Source: Austropuccinia psidii
Taxonomy: Eukaryota > Basidiomycota > Pucciniomycetes > Pucciniales > Sphaerophragmiaceae
NCBI GenBank assembly: GCA_023105745.1
Contig: JALGQZ010000003.1
Location: 76,172,696-76,236,695, forward strand
Direction of reading: 5' to 3'
Length of the DNA stretch: 64,000 nucleotides
The notes below the pieces were generated by a model. The model was given only the letters and a program-made list of their open reading frames with translations, was not told the origin of the DNA and searched no databases. Shown piece after piece: positions 33,674-46,200 of this stretch; positions within the stretch are counted from its first letter, which is position 1, and each line of letters begins with the position of its first letter. Made by a program: the position numbers and the translations under genes.

Positions 33674-35595
33674 TGTGAGATGTGACTATGAAACTGATGA
33701 TAATATTACTATTAATCAACAGTACTATGTCTGTTCTTATGAAATATAATAATAAAATATTATTATAACCACAATTAAATAATTAAAAAGTATTTCTATC
33801 ACGTGTTAAGCACTACTAGTGATTTTAACAGTGACCAAGTAATTGTCTACAAGAATCAATTACAAGAAGAATTTAATAATAAAAACTTCTTTTATTAAAA
33901 TAATAAATTATTTTAATATATAATTATCTTGTGCAAGAATAACTATAAAGCTAATCCTTGAAGAAAACTATTTCTAGGGAAAAACTTTAAGAATTAAAGA
34001 TAAATGACTCACTAATACTCCAAAGAATTTATTGATAGATAAAAGTAGAGAAATTTGACGTAGAATTGTGGATTTAAGAGATCAAAATGATTTATAGCAG
34101 GATTACAACAATATATAGTTGGATTCTATGATTTCACGTCTTTCTGATTGATTCTGAAAGATTTAAAACACTTAAGACTAGTTTAACTAATACTTACTTG
34201 TTGGTAACAATGATATAAAATGATAACAAGATGATGATACGGAAAAAACAGCAAGAAGAGGCTTCTTTTAAGTCAACAACAGCTCATAGAGGCGTGCCAT
34301 GGAGCAAACTGAAAAACCAGTGAGTGATAAAACAATAAACCTTTTTGGATTAATGATTGTATCATCTGTTGTCACGTAAGATTATAATAATTACTTAATT
34401 GATGCTTTTATGTGACTAACAACCCCAATATGGTTAAGAATAAAAGGAGTAACATCAGTAAATCTTCATTTATTCCAAAATAATCATTGATTTCTCAAAG
34501 TTATCAATGTTATTGCCAATTTCATCACAGGTTTTAATTACTGTGAATTTTTGAAGATTCCATGTTTCACATAGAATGGTCAAAAAATGGACTGTAAGTA
34601 AAACTTTGAATTTTACTAGTAAATCTTTAATTCTTTTTGGTTGTACCCTAGATAATACAGTTCTCCATTTGTCCTGAACGTTTCAGAAGGATTAATTAAG
34701 AATTGTATTTTTAATGAATTTTTGAAGTTTTTACCTCATTTCTATGTAGAATTGCAAATATCAGTGTTTCACTGGTTGCTATGAGGTAAATCAATGGATA
34801 CAAGTCCAAAAAGGGTTTTAATTCCTCTTTTGGGGCTTATCCATGGAAAGTCATTAAGAATTGACGTGGTTATAGGAGTCTAAGTAGCTCTTTACCTCCT
34901 TGGCACGTCAAAATAGCAGGTTATTTGCTATTTTCTTAAGATTTACAGTAGTTGTGACATGGTAACCAACTTCCCAAAGAGGTTTAGTTTACCAATTTGG
35001 TCAAGATCAGCCATGGAACCAAGCTTTGGAGCTATCCAGGCCTCTGGGTCCTCAGAAGTTGGGTACCCTGGCTCTCTGTGATGTCTTTTGTCCCCCTTGC
35101 CTATTTTTTACGTCAAAATAGTAATTTAAGCTTAAAGTGAGATATCCACTATGGGTGTACCAAAAGTCCATGTAAGAATAACATGATATTAAGTGCTCAA
35201 AACATGCATAACACTATTCTTAGTGTATATGTAACATGGGATTTCTCACTTTCCCATTATTTTGGCGTAAAATCAAGAAAAACAAAAATTTTCACGGATC
35301 TTTTATGTGGTATTAATGATGTGGTGTTGAAGTATTTTCCATATTACCACCTCAAAGAGTTAATTTGAGCTTATTCACTCTATGGAGCTACCCTAGGTTA
35401 ATTTTTGTGTAGAATCCAAATCTGGCCTTAAATCCATGGACTTACTTACTCAATAAAAAGGTATTCATCTTTTCTGAAATCAAAAATGAAGAATTCTGAA
35501 TATATGCATGACTTATGAGTTATGCCTAATTCAAAATTTCTTTTTAAGATAATTGTGGCCTATTTGGGTATGTAAAATATACCTCAAGGCTCACA
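33674..35595 (-). repeat. 5' LTR of family-B element
   Basis: 1922 bp. Starts TGTGAGATG on the plus strand (the other LTR starts TGTAAGATG) and ends GGCTCACA before the duplication GTGTC. Confidence 0.95.
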
Positions 35596-35600
35596 GTGTC

Positions 35601-36625
35601 TACCATGCCATAAAGAAGACACAGCCATGGATACTGCTCTGTTGTTTTGGAATAACATCATATCTACCTGTGGAGTCCTTAAGACCATCATTAGTGATAG
35701 GGACCCAAAATTCACATCTGAATTTTGGACTAACTTATATGACATGCTTGGTACCAAACTTGCTTTTTACACAGCTTACCATCCACAAACAGATGGCCTA
35801 GCTGAAAGGAAGATCCAAACAATGGAGGAAATCCTCAGAAGATTCTGTGCCTATGGCATGGAATACAAGGACCATGAGGGATACACCCATGATTGGGTTA
35901 CCCTCTTGCCAGAAGTCCAGCTGGCTTATAATACAAGCCAGCACTCCACCACAGGTAAAACACCTGCACTGGTGGAGAAAGGGTGGAACCCCCTGTTGCC
36001 TGTGGATCACTTGAAGAAAAATCTCCTGACTATCCACCCCACAGCCAAAGACTTCCATGATATGTGGAAGAGGGCCTGTGACACAGCTGCCAAATGCATA
36101 GCTGAGGCAAAAGAATACAATAAGCAGAGGTGGGACAAATCACATATGGAACCTGACTTCAAAGAAGGAGACCAGGTTTTAGTATCTACACTGAACTTCA
36201 ACGATCTCAAAGGACCTAAAAAGATGAGGGACTCATTTGTAGGACCTTTTACTATCATTAAGTTGATAGGAGAAAATGCAGTGGAAGTCAAACTCACTGA
36301 GGAGTTTTCAAGGAAACATCCAGTCTTTCCAGTGAGTTTGGTCAAACCATACTTCTAGACAGAGAAGGATAAATTCCCCTCGTGGAGAAAGAACCCCACA
36401 CCACAAGAGATAGTGAAGTTGGATGACTCCCCTGGACCTGTGAGTAAGATCATCATGGCCAGGAAGATCAGATTCAATGGGAAGGATCGAAGACAATACC
36501 TAGTCAGATTCAAGAACCAGACAGCAGATAAAGACAAATGGTTTGCAGAGGATTCCATACCAGATGGGAACCTTCATTTAAGGAGATTCAGGGCCTCTAG
36601 GAGGACTGAACAGTCTAATCAATGA
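35601..36625 (+). pseudogene. Host family-A integrase core and chromodomain
   Basis: Continues the integrase cut at 25387: [28 protein letters not shown] (second Asp) and [16 protein letters not shown] (Glu region), then [16 protein letters not shown] and [10 protein letters not shown]. An in-frame TAG at 36356-36358 follows; the frame then resumes through the chromodomain ([22 protein letters not shown]) to a TGA at 36623. A polypurine tract at 36631-36649 follows. The order and spacing match 4320-3277 of the minus-strand copy. Confidence 0.9.
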
Positions 36626-36649
36626 TGAGCCTTTTTTAGAGGGAGGGTA

Positions 36650-38088
36650 TGTCAGCCTGTGACTCAGAACCAGAGCACAAGCATGACAGCCAAAATAACA
36701 TAAACCAATGGTATAGCCAAGATACTACCAAAACATGGAGCTGAGCCAAATCAGCGCAAAAGGTATCAAAAGAAAGAGGAAACTCACCTCTTCCTGAAAA
36801 TATAAGTCCCATCACCACAGGACTAAGAATAACAAAGTTATTCCTGCTCAAAGTTATTGCTGAGCATAAACCTTAATTTTCACCTCTCATCTAAAATCTA
36901 GAAAGAGAGGCTTAACCCCATTGAATGGGTACTCAAAATGAAGCTCTAAGCCAGGGCTATCCAATGGTACCAACCAAACTGAGCTAGCACCAATATTACT
37001 GGAGTTATGGCCAATTTCAGGCCAAATAAGGGTGAACAAAACATTCACCTCCCATCTAACTTCTACAGTTTTAGTGTGGGATACCTGAAGTGGGGTCTTT
37101 TTGGAAAGAGCACAATCAGGGCTATCTTATGGTGTCATCCACTTCCTCATATCTCAACTACTGCAGAAGTTATGGGGCAAACAAGCTCAATACAGCTTTT
37201 TGCCTAAAACACGCAAATGTACCAAAATCTTGTACATGGGATAACTTTGCCATATTTAATAGTACCCATATCAAATGAGGTCCCATTGTGTAGAGCACAT
37301 AAAGGGCTACAAACAGAACCAATTTTGAGGTTGATATCTCAAGCATTGACAAAGCTATGGCTGTTTTAAGGTTAAAATCCCACTTGCTGTCATATACAGC
37401 CTTACCATGGGATCATATCCCATAATCATGAATATGAGGTTTCAAATAGACGAAGAAGAATGTTTTTACTTCAATACCACATATGTCAGTCAATACTGGG
37501 GTCCCATATAGTTTCTGTACAGAATTCTACGCGTCATACACGTCAGAATCAGGCTGTGAGGTCCCCAGATGAAATTTTTCACCCTGTACTGGTGAAACCC
37601 GCCCAGATGTGGTTTCAAAACCACATCTGAGCCCAATACAGGCTATACAGGATGTTTGCAAACCACAAGCCAGTACTAGAAAGTGAAAAAATCTTCACTT
37701 CCTCTATGTGGAAAGGTCTAGCACCCTTTCCACCCCATTTCAGGATAAAAAGGAGGCTTTTCACAGCCAGAAATTGTCTCCTCATCCTGCTCTTGCATAC
37801 CCTACGTAGTAAAGTGTTGAAAACAGCTTTACTCTTGGGTAATAAACAGGTATAATTATATATTTAATTATTGTAACTCTTATTATAGTAACTCAACTGG
37901 TAAGATTGCATCCTGGGTTCTCAATAGCGCTCACCACCACTATTATCCAATAGTAGAGTCCCTTAATTATATTATAAATTATCTTTACAATCCACAGCCC
38001 TTATTTTAAATCAATTTTCTACGTGTCACAGTCATAATTCTAGTTGTAAATACCCTTATTACCACTTCAATATAGACTCAGCCTGACA
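36650..38088 (+). repeat. 3' LTR of the plus-strand family-A element
   Basis: 1439 bp, TGTCAGCCTG...GCCTGACA, the inverse complement of the other family-A LTRs but more diverged from them than they are from each other. The flanking bases on the right are a run of T, so a target-site duplication cannot be recognised. Confidence 0.93.
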
Positions 38089-38748
38089 TTTTTTGTATCC
38101 AAAATTAGAGTTTTGTAATAGATGTATTTGTAAATATAATGAGAGATAAATTATTTTAACGATTCACCAATTGAGAGAACTAATAACTAAGTCAAAAGAT
38201 GCCTTTCAGAATCATGACTTCCAGTCATAACATTAGTATTTTTGTAGTGTATTTGAGAGTTGAAGTGTCCTATATGTTTGGCAAGCTTAGAATTTAGTAT
38301 TAAATGTACTTCAAAGGGAAACATGAGGTAAAATATCTTAAAAAATCAGCCATTGTGAAAATTCATAATTTAGCCACAATGTGGGCTTTCACTATTACAA
38401 CCATCAGTCATCAATTTGTTATTAACTTAATGTTTCAAAGCTGAACTGTGGTATAGGTTCTCCAAATTATTTAATAGATAAGCCTCTTATTTATGCCTGC
38501 TTTGGTTCTCATTTGTCCCCAGGCTATTATATAATGAGCAATGCTCAAACAAAGATATTGACATTTATCAAAAGTCATCATTATATATGCCTTCCCAAAA
38601 ATCCTACATCCCATAATATTCCAATCTGTCTTGAACACTGTAAAGAACCCCTGCCTTTTATTTTTTTCAATTTCATTTCAAAAAGAAATTTAAACAATTA
38701 TTTATAATAATTAACCTTCAGTTAATTTCAGATATTCACTGCTCCAAA
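38089..38748. other. AT-rich single-copy sequence, no gene seen
   Basis: No match to the LTRs or internal regions in this window, and no frame longer than ~65 codons with protein-like composition. Confidence 0.5.
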
Positions 38749-40719
38749 ATGGATCCATTACTTGAAATAGAGCCAAAGAAAGTTGGAAAATCAGAATTCA
38801 TATCCAAAATCTCCAAATTTCTTCCTTCTCTCAAGCTTGATACCTGTGATACTCATTTTCCTGAATATGCAAGAAAAAAAATTCAAGAGGTCTCCAAAAA
38901 ACTTGAAGATGTCCTGTATTGTATGTTTTTCCAGCTTATGCCCATATGGAGCCATTTTTAATTGGAATTCAAATCATAATTTAGGTGTAAAGCTAGGTGG
39001 ATCATTACCCCCTGAAGCCAAGGTTGTGATTTCAGAATCCTCCCAAACATCAATAAAGAGGTATTTCATATCTTCTTCTAGTATGAGTAATAAAAAGGCC
39101 AAAATTTATCAAAGTATAAAGGAAAAGAATCAAGAAGTATACCAGTCAGATTCTCAAAATCTAGAATCAGGACTATTCCAACCTCAAAATGATTTTGAAA
39201 AAGCCCTATCCAACTCAAACTCCAGCCCTGAAGTCAATAGTATTTCTCAAAATGATCAATCAAATATACAAAGTTTTCCAGCTTCCACCATGAGAATAAA
39301 AACAAAATAAAAAATAGAGGAGCCCTTGATAGAACCTAGATCTACCAAAAAACTCAAAAGAAAAACCTAAATCCAATTTCATACCGGTATATAATAACCC
39401 ATAAATTTCAAAACTAATGCAAACCAGTAATGAAGAACCTTCAACATCCCAAAAGAATAAAAAGCTCCCTCAATCCGGATTATTCAATCCCATTCACTCA
39501 GATCACTTTGAAAAAAGAATCAGCCATTATCATGAACTTTCTGAATCCCCATGGAAGAAATGCCAGGTTAATGTTGAAACTCTAGTAAGACAATGATTTC
39601 AGGAAATTCCCCAAAGGCTATTTTCTACCAAACTACCAAAAGGAATACATTTTCAAAGTATTGGGTCTCTTAGCATTAGCAAATGGCTAATGGATTTGGA
39701 TGAATCTGGTAAATACAAAAGACAATAATTCATGTTTCATCCAGAACATTGATATTTACTTGCTTTTTTCAGGATTAGATATCTTTCCACAAAAGAAATA
39801 TGATCTCTTCAATGATCCTGATGCTTGGAATGTCTCTATCTTTACTTTGGATGCTACAATTTCAATGCAAAACATTCCCAAATCACACCAACCCCTCTTT
39901 CAATTGGCACAATCCCTTTTTGTCCCTACTTTTCACAAGAAAATGTTCTGGGAAAATCTCATACTGGAGTCAATATCAGTTTCTGCACAAGATCTCATAC
40001 AACCTGAAAAGTTTGAAATCACCAATTCAACAGAAGATGATCCCTTGTTAGTTCAACAACTTAGCCTGGAATTTCTAGTGTCCTGCCTCAGCATAAGACC
40101 ATCCCATTCAGCTCAAATTAAAAATACCCTTGATGAAAAAGAGGAAAACCAGAAAATTCCTCATTGAATGAATAGCTTAATATCTTTCAATGATTACATT
40201 TTAAATCTTATGATTTCATATGTCTTGATACTGGGACATTCAAAAATTCTTCCAGTCAATATTCCTGATGGATTTGTGCTCACTCATGAAAGGTCCAAAG
40301 AACATCTTAAGACCTTATCAGAGCTACAATCAAAAATAGGATTAGTTAAGCCCTGCTATTATATTTTAGCTTCATTTCTTGCTTCTAGGGTAAGATTCTT
40401 AATGGTTTTCTCAAGAGATTGGAGAAAACGGTCAGCTAAAGGAGCATTGCAGATGATTAAAATTACTGATAGTGTTATTGCTGATGAAAGGCCTTATGAG
40501 CCTATTTGGAAGAGAACAAAGGCATATATTTTGGATATTTTTAACAAGGAATGTTTCTCAAAAACCTATGAATTTGTTGCCACTGCTCCAAAAAAATTGG
40601 AAGTGGCTAAATGTTTAGTGCTGGACTTCAGTGAGGCATGGCTTGAAAAAAATACCATAGATGGACAATCTGTACTTGATCTCCCTGATAAAGCCAATAT
40701 ATACACCTTATTAATTTGA
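38749..40719 (+). pseudogene. Decayed spliced gene, unknown family
   Basis: Several frames in series look like exons of one gene. A Ser/Asn-rich part (38749-39310) precedes a more conserved-looking part. A frame through WKKCQVNVETL and KLPKGIHFQSIGSLSISKW is broken by TGA at 39594. A 66-nt intron (39710-39775: donor GTAAAT, acceptor CTTTTTTCAG) joins LMDLDESG to GLDIFPQKKYDLF in phase. The last exon (39776-40719) has a TGA at 40165 between IPH and MNSLISFNDYI, then runs to a TGA at 40717. The C-terminal part (RVRFLMVFSRDWRKRSAKG; RPYEPIWKRTKAYI) is the best preserved. I do not recognise the family. Two in-frame stops make it a pseudogene unless there are further introns. Confidence 0.5.
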
Positions 40720-41370
40720 TCAGTTTTTTCTGTAATTTCATTTTATTATTTCACAACAGCCTGATGTTTATGCAAATCATGTTTGAGTTGGCTATGATTA
40801 TGATGCTTCACCTGATACCTCATTGCTTACTTTCCCAAATAAGCTTCTTTTTTCAGGCTCGTGCAAACTGTAAGAAATAACTACAGGGCTCCAGAATCTG
40901 CTTATTTATGATAAATAGGAGCCTTTCTTTTGATTCTTCCACCTATCCCCAGAATCCTGACTTTAATTAACCAGCCTTACTATGCCTAAAGCTTCACATT
41001 ACTTTTTTGAGACCTCTATACCCCAATCAAGCAGGACTATCAACAAGATATTACATCCTATCATCCCACTACCTACCAGTGCAATCTCAAGATCCATACA
41101 TCAATTATGCTGGTTGATCATGGAAATTAACTATTTCCAATCTCCAACTGATATAAATAGCTGGAGATCTCTTCCATAAGAAGAAAGTCTCAAAATTGTA
41201 GAGAACATACCCTTTTCTTGAACTGATAATCCAATTACAAATCCCCATAATCACAACTTGGGAGAAGATAGACCTTCTATAAACTCAAGAATATTAGTAT
41301 CACCAATGTACAAAACTATTTTTCTAGAGGATCTATTCAAATAAGGCTTGGCAATGTCAAGCTTTGCTTG
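40720..41370. other. Single-copy sequence, no gene seen
   Basis: AT-rich, several short frames, none convincing. Ends at the GAATC target site of C2. Confidence 0.5.
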
Positions 41371-41375
41371 GAATC

Positions 41376-43212
41376 TGTAAGGTGTGGATGTGAAACTTTG
41401 ATTAAAAATCAAGTACTTTTCCTGTCCTCAAAATTTGTATAAGGTAAAAAATCAATTAAAAATAGTAAAGATATTATTTTTAAGAGAAAACATGCCAATT
41501 TTATTGTTTATAACTTTATTAGTATAAAACAATAATATTATAAAAATTTATTGTTTTACCAACAATAAAAATTTATCCAAAAAATACCCTACAAGAGATA
41601 TTTCAAGGCTACAAAAGAAATTTCTTCAAGAGCAATTTCAATTGGAATTAATTGAGCAAAGAACTAAAAGCAATTCATTAAAGAACAAAGTCTTTAAAAA
41701 TAATATTAAAGAGAAAACACGCCCAAAAGTGACCAGAGTGAATTTGGAAACAAAGTGACAAAGTTTACAGTGATGAAAGATGCTTTAATTCACTTTTGGG
41801 GTGGTTCAGGGGTAAAAATGATTATAAGAGTCACAAAAAGTGATTATAATGATTTTTTCACGTGGTTCAAAGGCTTAAAATGATATAAGAAAGGTGGTTG
41901 GAATCTTTTATTCATTGGTTTAACAATGTTTAAACTAATTATAAAAGGAAAAGATTCTAACATGAAGAGAAAAGTGGGGCAAAGAAGACATTCTTTTATA
42001 GCCATCAATTATCTTACTCCAAAAGAAAAGTTTACTCTTGTCAGTCGTGAAAAACAGTATGACAACAGAAAAGCCAACTATGGCATCATCGAACCCTGGT
42101 TTAGACCAAAAAGGGCTGGTTTAAGCCATTTGTAGCCATTTTTAGCGATTTTAGACCCTTAAATCAGCCATTACTATAGCAATACCAGGCCTAGCGCCTT
42201 CAAAACATGTCAGAATGTGTGTCAGAGGCGTAGAAACCAGTTAAAACTGTTTTTACTATGATTGTTTTATCTTAAGGGTAGTTTCACCCTCTTGGCAACA
42301 GCTAAAACTACCCCAGTTGGTATCAAAACCTCATCATCAATTGAGTCCACAGACCCTGTAACTCAATTCCAGGCCAAAAGTGATGAACTTTTGCGTGAAT
42401 TTTGACATCCCACGCCTGTCAGCAAGGATTTTGGGGGTCTAGCTCCCCCTTAGAGCTGGAGTTCCTTTTCCCCCCAAAATTTTATCTTTCCAATTTATTT
42501 TTCCTTTAATTCCTCATCATGTATTATACTTATAATTTACATATGTAATTCAATTGAATTGTACAGTACAATACAGTAATAATTGATACCTCATATGTAA
42601 ATCAAAGTTCACTTATGTAATACATGCACACATTTTGACATTTCAATTGAATTCAATTGAAAATACTTCACTTCCTCATAACTTCTAAACTAAACACAAC
42701 ACCTCAATTTCAACACAAAAATTGATGGTTAACACCACATGTGGTGCGAATTAAATTAAGGTTTTGAGGATTTTCAACTTTTTTATTGAACATACTAAAA
42801 ACTTAATTTAAGCTTATTTAGAGTTGAGTTACAAGAATTTCACTCAGAGGTGACCCCACCTGATTTGTTATGAGGAATCCAATGGTGAAATAATTTTTAT
42901 GTATTTATTTATTGGATAAAAAGTTATAATAATTTTTATTTAACTTTTTTCCAAATTTATTTATTTTTTCACAATTTTGTTAAAATTTCATTTTTAATTA
43001 ATTTTTTCAAGTATAAATGTAATTTTATACTTACAAAATTTAATATATTTTTATTTTTAAATTGTAATTAATTTTTTATTTTTAATATAATTTTGTATTT
43101 ATATTTTGATTTTTATTTTAATAATATAAATGAATTTATTTTCTTTATATTAATGTGTTATTTTTTGTATTTGTGGTCTTTTGGGTATATGAAATTACCT
43201 CTAAGGCTCACA
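41376..43212 (-). repeat. 3' LTR of C2
   Basis: 1837 bp, family-C ends TGTAAGG...GGCTCACA, with many substitutions relative to the C1 LTRs. Confidence 0.95.
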
Positions 43213-43235
43213 TTCCCTCCCCCTAAAAAAGAATA

Positions 43236-46200
43236 TTACTTTGTAATATTGGTGTTTCTAGTGTGTCTGAATCTCCTGAGGAGTTTGGTAGCTTCTGGTA
43301 TATCCTTTTCTTCTAAGCATTCATCTTCACAAGCTGGTTCACTGTACCTAACAAGGTATTCCCTTACTTTCTTGGTTCTTAATTTCCTTTCTTTAAGAAC
43401 TTTGGTGATTTTCTTAGTACCAGATGTCTCAATAGGAGGTATAACTTGGGGAATCTTATTCCTCAAGGGAAATTTCTCAGAATCACTAGATTCATATGGC
43501 TTTATCAAGCTTACTGGAAATGTAGGGTGCTTATTGCTAAGTTCTTGTCAGGATGAGTCTATGTTGAAGTGGGAATAAAGCTATTTACAACTAAACCTAT
43601 GACTGTGACACGTGGAAAATAGTTTAAAATAGTTTTATAAGGGTTAGGGATGGATTAATTTAACAATAAAGGGGCTTTACTATAAGAAATATAGTGGTGG
43701 TGAGTGCTTTTGAAAGCCCTGGGTGCAGCTTTACTTGTTGGGTTACAATAATAAAGACTACAATACTTTAAATTAAGAGTATACCTGTTTATTACCCAAG
43801 AGTAAAACTGTTTTTAACAGTTTACTACGTAGGGTATTCAAGAGCAGGATGAGGAAAGGCTTTTGGCTGTGAAAAGCCCTCCTTTTATCCTAAAATTGAG
43901 GTGGAAAGGCTGCTAGACCTTTCCACATAGAGGAAGTGAAGATTTTTCACTCTCTATGACAGGCTTGTGGTTTGCAAACAGCCTGTATACCCTGTATTGG
44001 GCCCAGATGTGGTTTTGAAACCACATCTGGGCAGTTTTCACCAATACAGGGTGAAAATTTTCATCTGGGGACCTCACAACCTGATTCTGACGTGTATGAC
44101 GCGTAGAATGCTGTACAGAAACTGTATGGGACCCCAGTATTGACTGACATATGAGGTATTGAAGTAAAAACATGCTTCTTCCTCTATTTGACACCTCATA
44201 TTCATGGTTAAGGGATATTATCCCATGGTAAGGCTGTATCTGACAGCAGGTGGGATTTTGACCTTAAAATGGTCATAACTCTGTCAGGTTTTGAGATATC
44301 AAGCTCAAGGTTGGTTCATTGAATAGCTCTGTATGAGCTCTACACAATGGTACCCAACTTGACATGGTTATCATTAAATATGACAAAGTTATCCCATGTA
44401 CAAGTATTTTTGTACATTGGTGTGGTCTGGTCAAAAGCTGTATTAAGCTTGTTTGGCCAATAACTTCTGTTGTAGTTTCGTTATGAGGAAATGGATGGCA
44501 CCATCAGATAGCCCTGATTGTGCTCTTTCCAAAAAGACCCCACTTCAGGTATCTCACACTAAAACTGTAAAAGTTAGATGAGAGGTGAATGTTTTGTTCA
44601 CCCTTATTTGGTCTGAATTTGACCATAACTCAAGTAATACTGGTGCTAGCTCAGTTTGGCTGGTACCATTGGATAGCCCTGGCTTAGAGCTTCATTTTGT
44701 GTACCCATTTGATGGGGTTAAGCCTCTCCTTCTAGATTTTAGATGAGAGGTGAAAATTAAGGTTTATGCTCAGCAATAACTTTGAGCAGGAATAACTTTG
44801 TTATTTCTTGTCCTATGGTGATGGGACTTATGTTTTCAGGAAGAGGTGAGTTTCCTCTTTCTTTTGATACCTTTTGAGCTAATTTGGCGCAGCTCCATGT
44901 TTTGGTGGTATTTTGGCTATACCATTGGTTTATGGTATTTTAGCTGTCATGCTTGTGCTCTGGCTTTGAGTCACAGGCTGACAGTTCTTCAGATAATTCT
45001 AATTCAACAGAATTTTCTCCATGGAGGGCCTTAATCACAAAAGGTCCTGCAAAGGAGTATTTCAACTTTTTACATCCTTTGATGTTATTGAAGTTAGTGG
45101 TGGATACAAGAACTAGGTCCCCCACTTTGAAATCTGGAGTTGCATGTGATTTATCCCATTTGTCTTTAGCATATGCAAAAGAGTCCTCCATGCAGATTAC
45201 TGCCTGCTTTCTAACTTTGTCTAGCATTCCTTTGAAGCTAGCAGCTGTGGGATGTATCTCAGTTAAGTCTTTCCTTGAGGAATCTTGGGGTAACTTGGGG
45301 TTCCATCCTTTTTCTAGAATAGCAGGAGTCTGATTGGTACTGGCATGGATTGATGTTTTATCTGCTAATTCCAGTGCTGGCAACAGAGTACACCAATCAT
45401 GGGTAAATCCATCACAATCTTTGAATTCAAGGCCATATGCACAAAATCTTCTCACCATGTCCTCTAAGGTTTGGATCATCCTTTCAGCCAGGCCATCAGT
45501 TTGTGGGTGGTAGGCTGTAGAGAAAGACAGTTTAGTGCCAAATAATTGGTGAAGATTTGTCCATAGTGCTGAAGTGAATTTGGGATCTCTATCACTGATG
45601 ATATTTGTAAATATCCCAGTCCATGACACTACTCTATTCCATATCAGAAGAGCTGTATCCATGGCTGTATCATCTTTGTGACATGGTAAAAAGATGGGAG
45701 TTTTACTGAATCTGTCCACAATTACTAGGGAAGCATTATAGTTTCTGTCACCTCCTTGCCGTAGGCCAGTCACCCAATCCATATGGATAATTTCCCAAGG
45801 TCTGTTTGGTTCTTGGATTTTTATCATATTTCCAAGTCTCTTGCCAGTTGATTTATTTGCCTTTTGGCATCTGTCACAGGCTTTGCAATACTCTGCAACA
45901 TCTTTCTGCCATATTGGCCACCATATGCAGGTTTTTACTTTTTCTCTTGTTCTGTCTTCAGACAGATGTCTTGAAAAGGGACTATCATGGCAGTCTTTCA
46001 GTACAAGATTGATTAATGACCTGTCTACAACTGTCATGACACATGTGTGCTTGGTTCTGTGGTAACTTCATCATAAGATTTTCTCCATACTTCATCCAAG
46101 GCATGTATTAGAGAGTTGTCTTTACAGTCTTTGTTAAGTAATTGGCATAAGATGCTACAATTCTTATGTTGAGTATAACTGCTTCTGACTTCTTCAAAGA

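Larger units (their letters stand above)
25388..35595 (-). mobile_element. Full-length family-B Ty3/Gypsy chromovirus
   Basis: 10208-bp element with LTRs 25388-27310 (1923 bp) and 33674-35595 (1922 bp) and target-site duplication GTGTC (25383-25387 and 35596-35600). Coding is on the minus strand. LTR ends resemble family C (starts TGTAAGATG or TGTGAGATG, ends AAGGCTCACA). The polypurine tract is minus-strand GGTGGGAGGGAA beside 27310; the primer-binding-like block is at 33656-33673. The LTRs differ more than those of C1 (a few per cent by eye). It disrupts the integrase of the plus-strand family-A element. Confidence 0.96.
818..38088 (+). mobile_element. Family-A Ty3/Gypsy chromovirus, 5'-truncated host of nested insertions
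   Basis: A plus-strand family-A element split into four coding pieces (818-1822, 11511-13696, 23795-25387, 35601-36649) plus its own 3' LTR (36650-38088). Joining across the insertions gives the same domain order as the minus-strand family-A copy: Gag, zinc knuckle, protease, RT, RNase H, integrase, chromodomain. Each interruption is a complete element with a 5-bp duplication of this element's sequence: TGGAG, ATTTC, GTGTC. The 5' LTR and leader are missing; the left edge abuts LTR remnant D. A polypurine tract at 36631-36649 precedes the 3' LTR. It is the oldest retroelement here. Confidence 0.93.
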
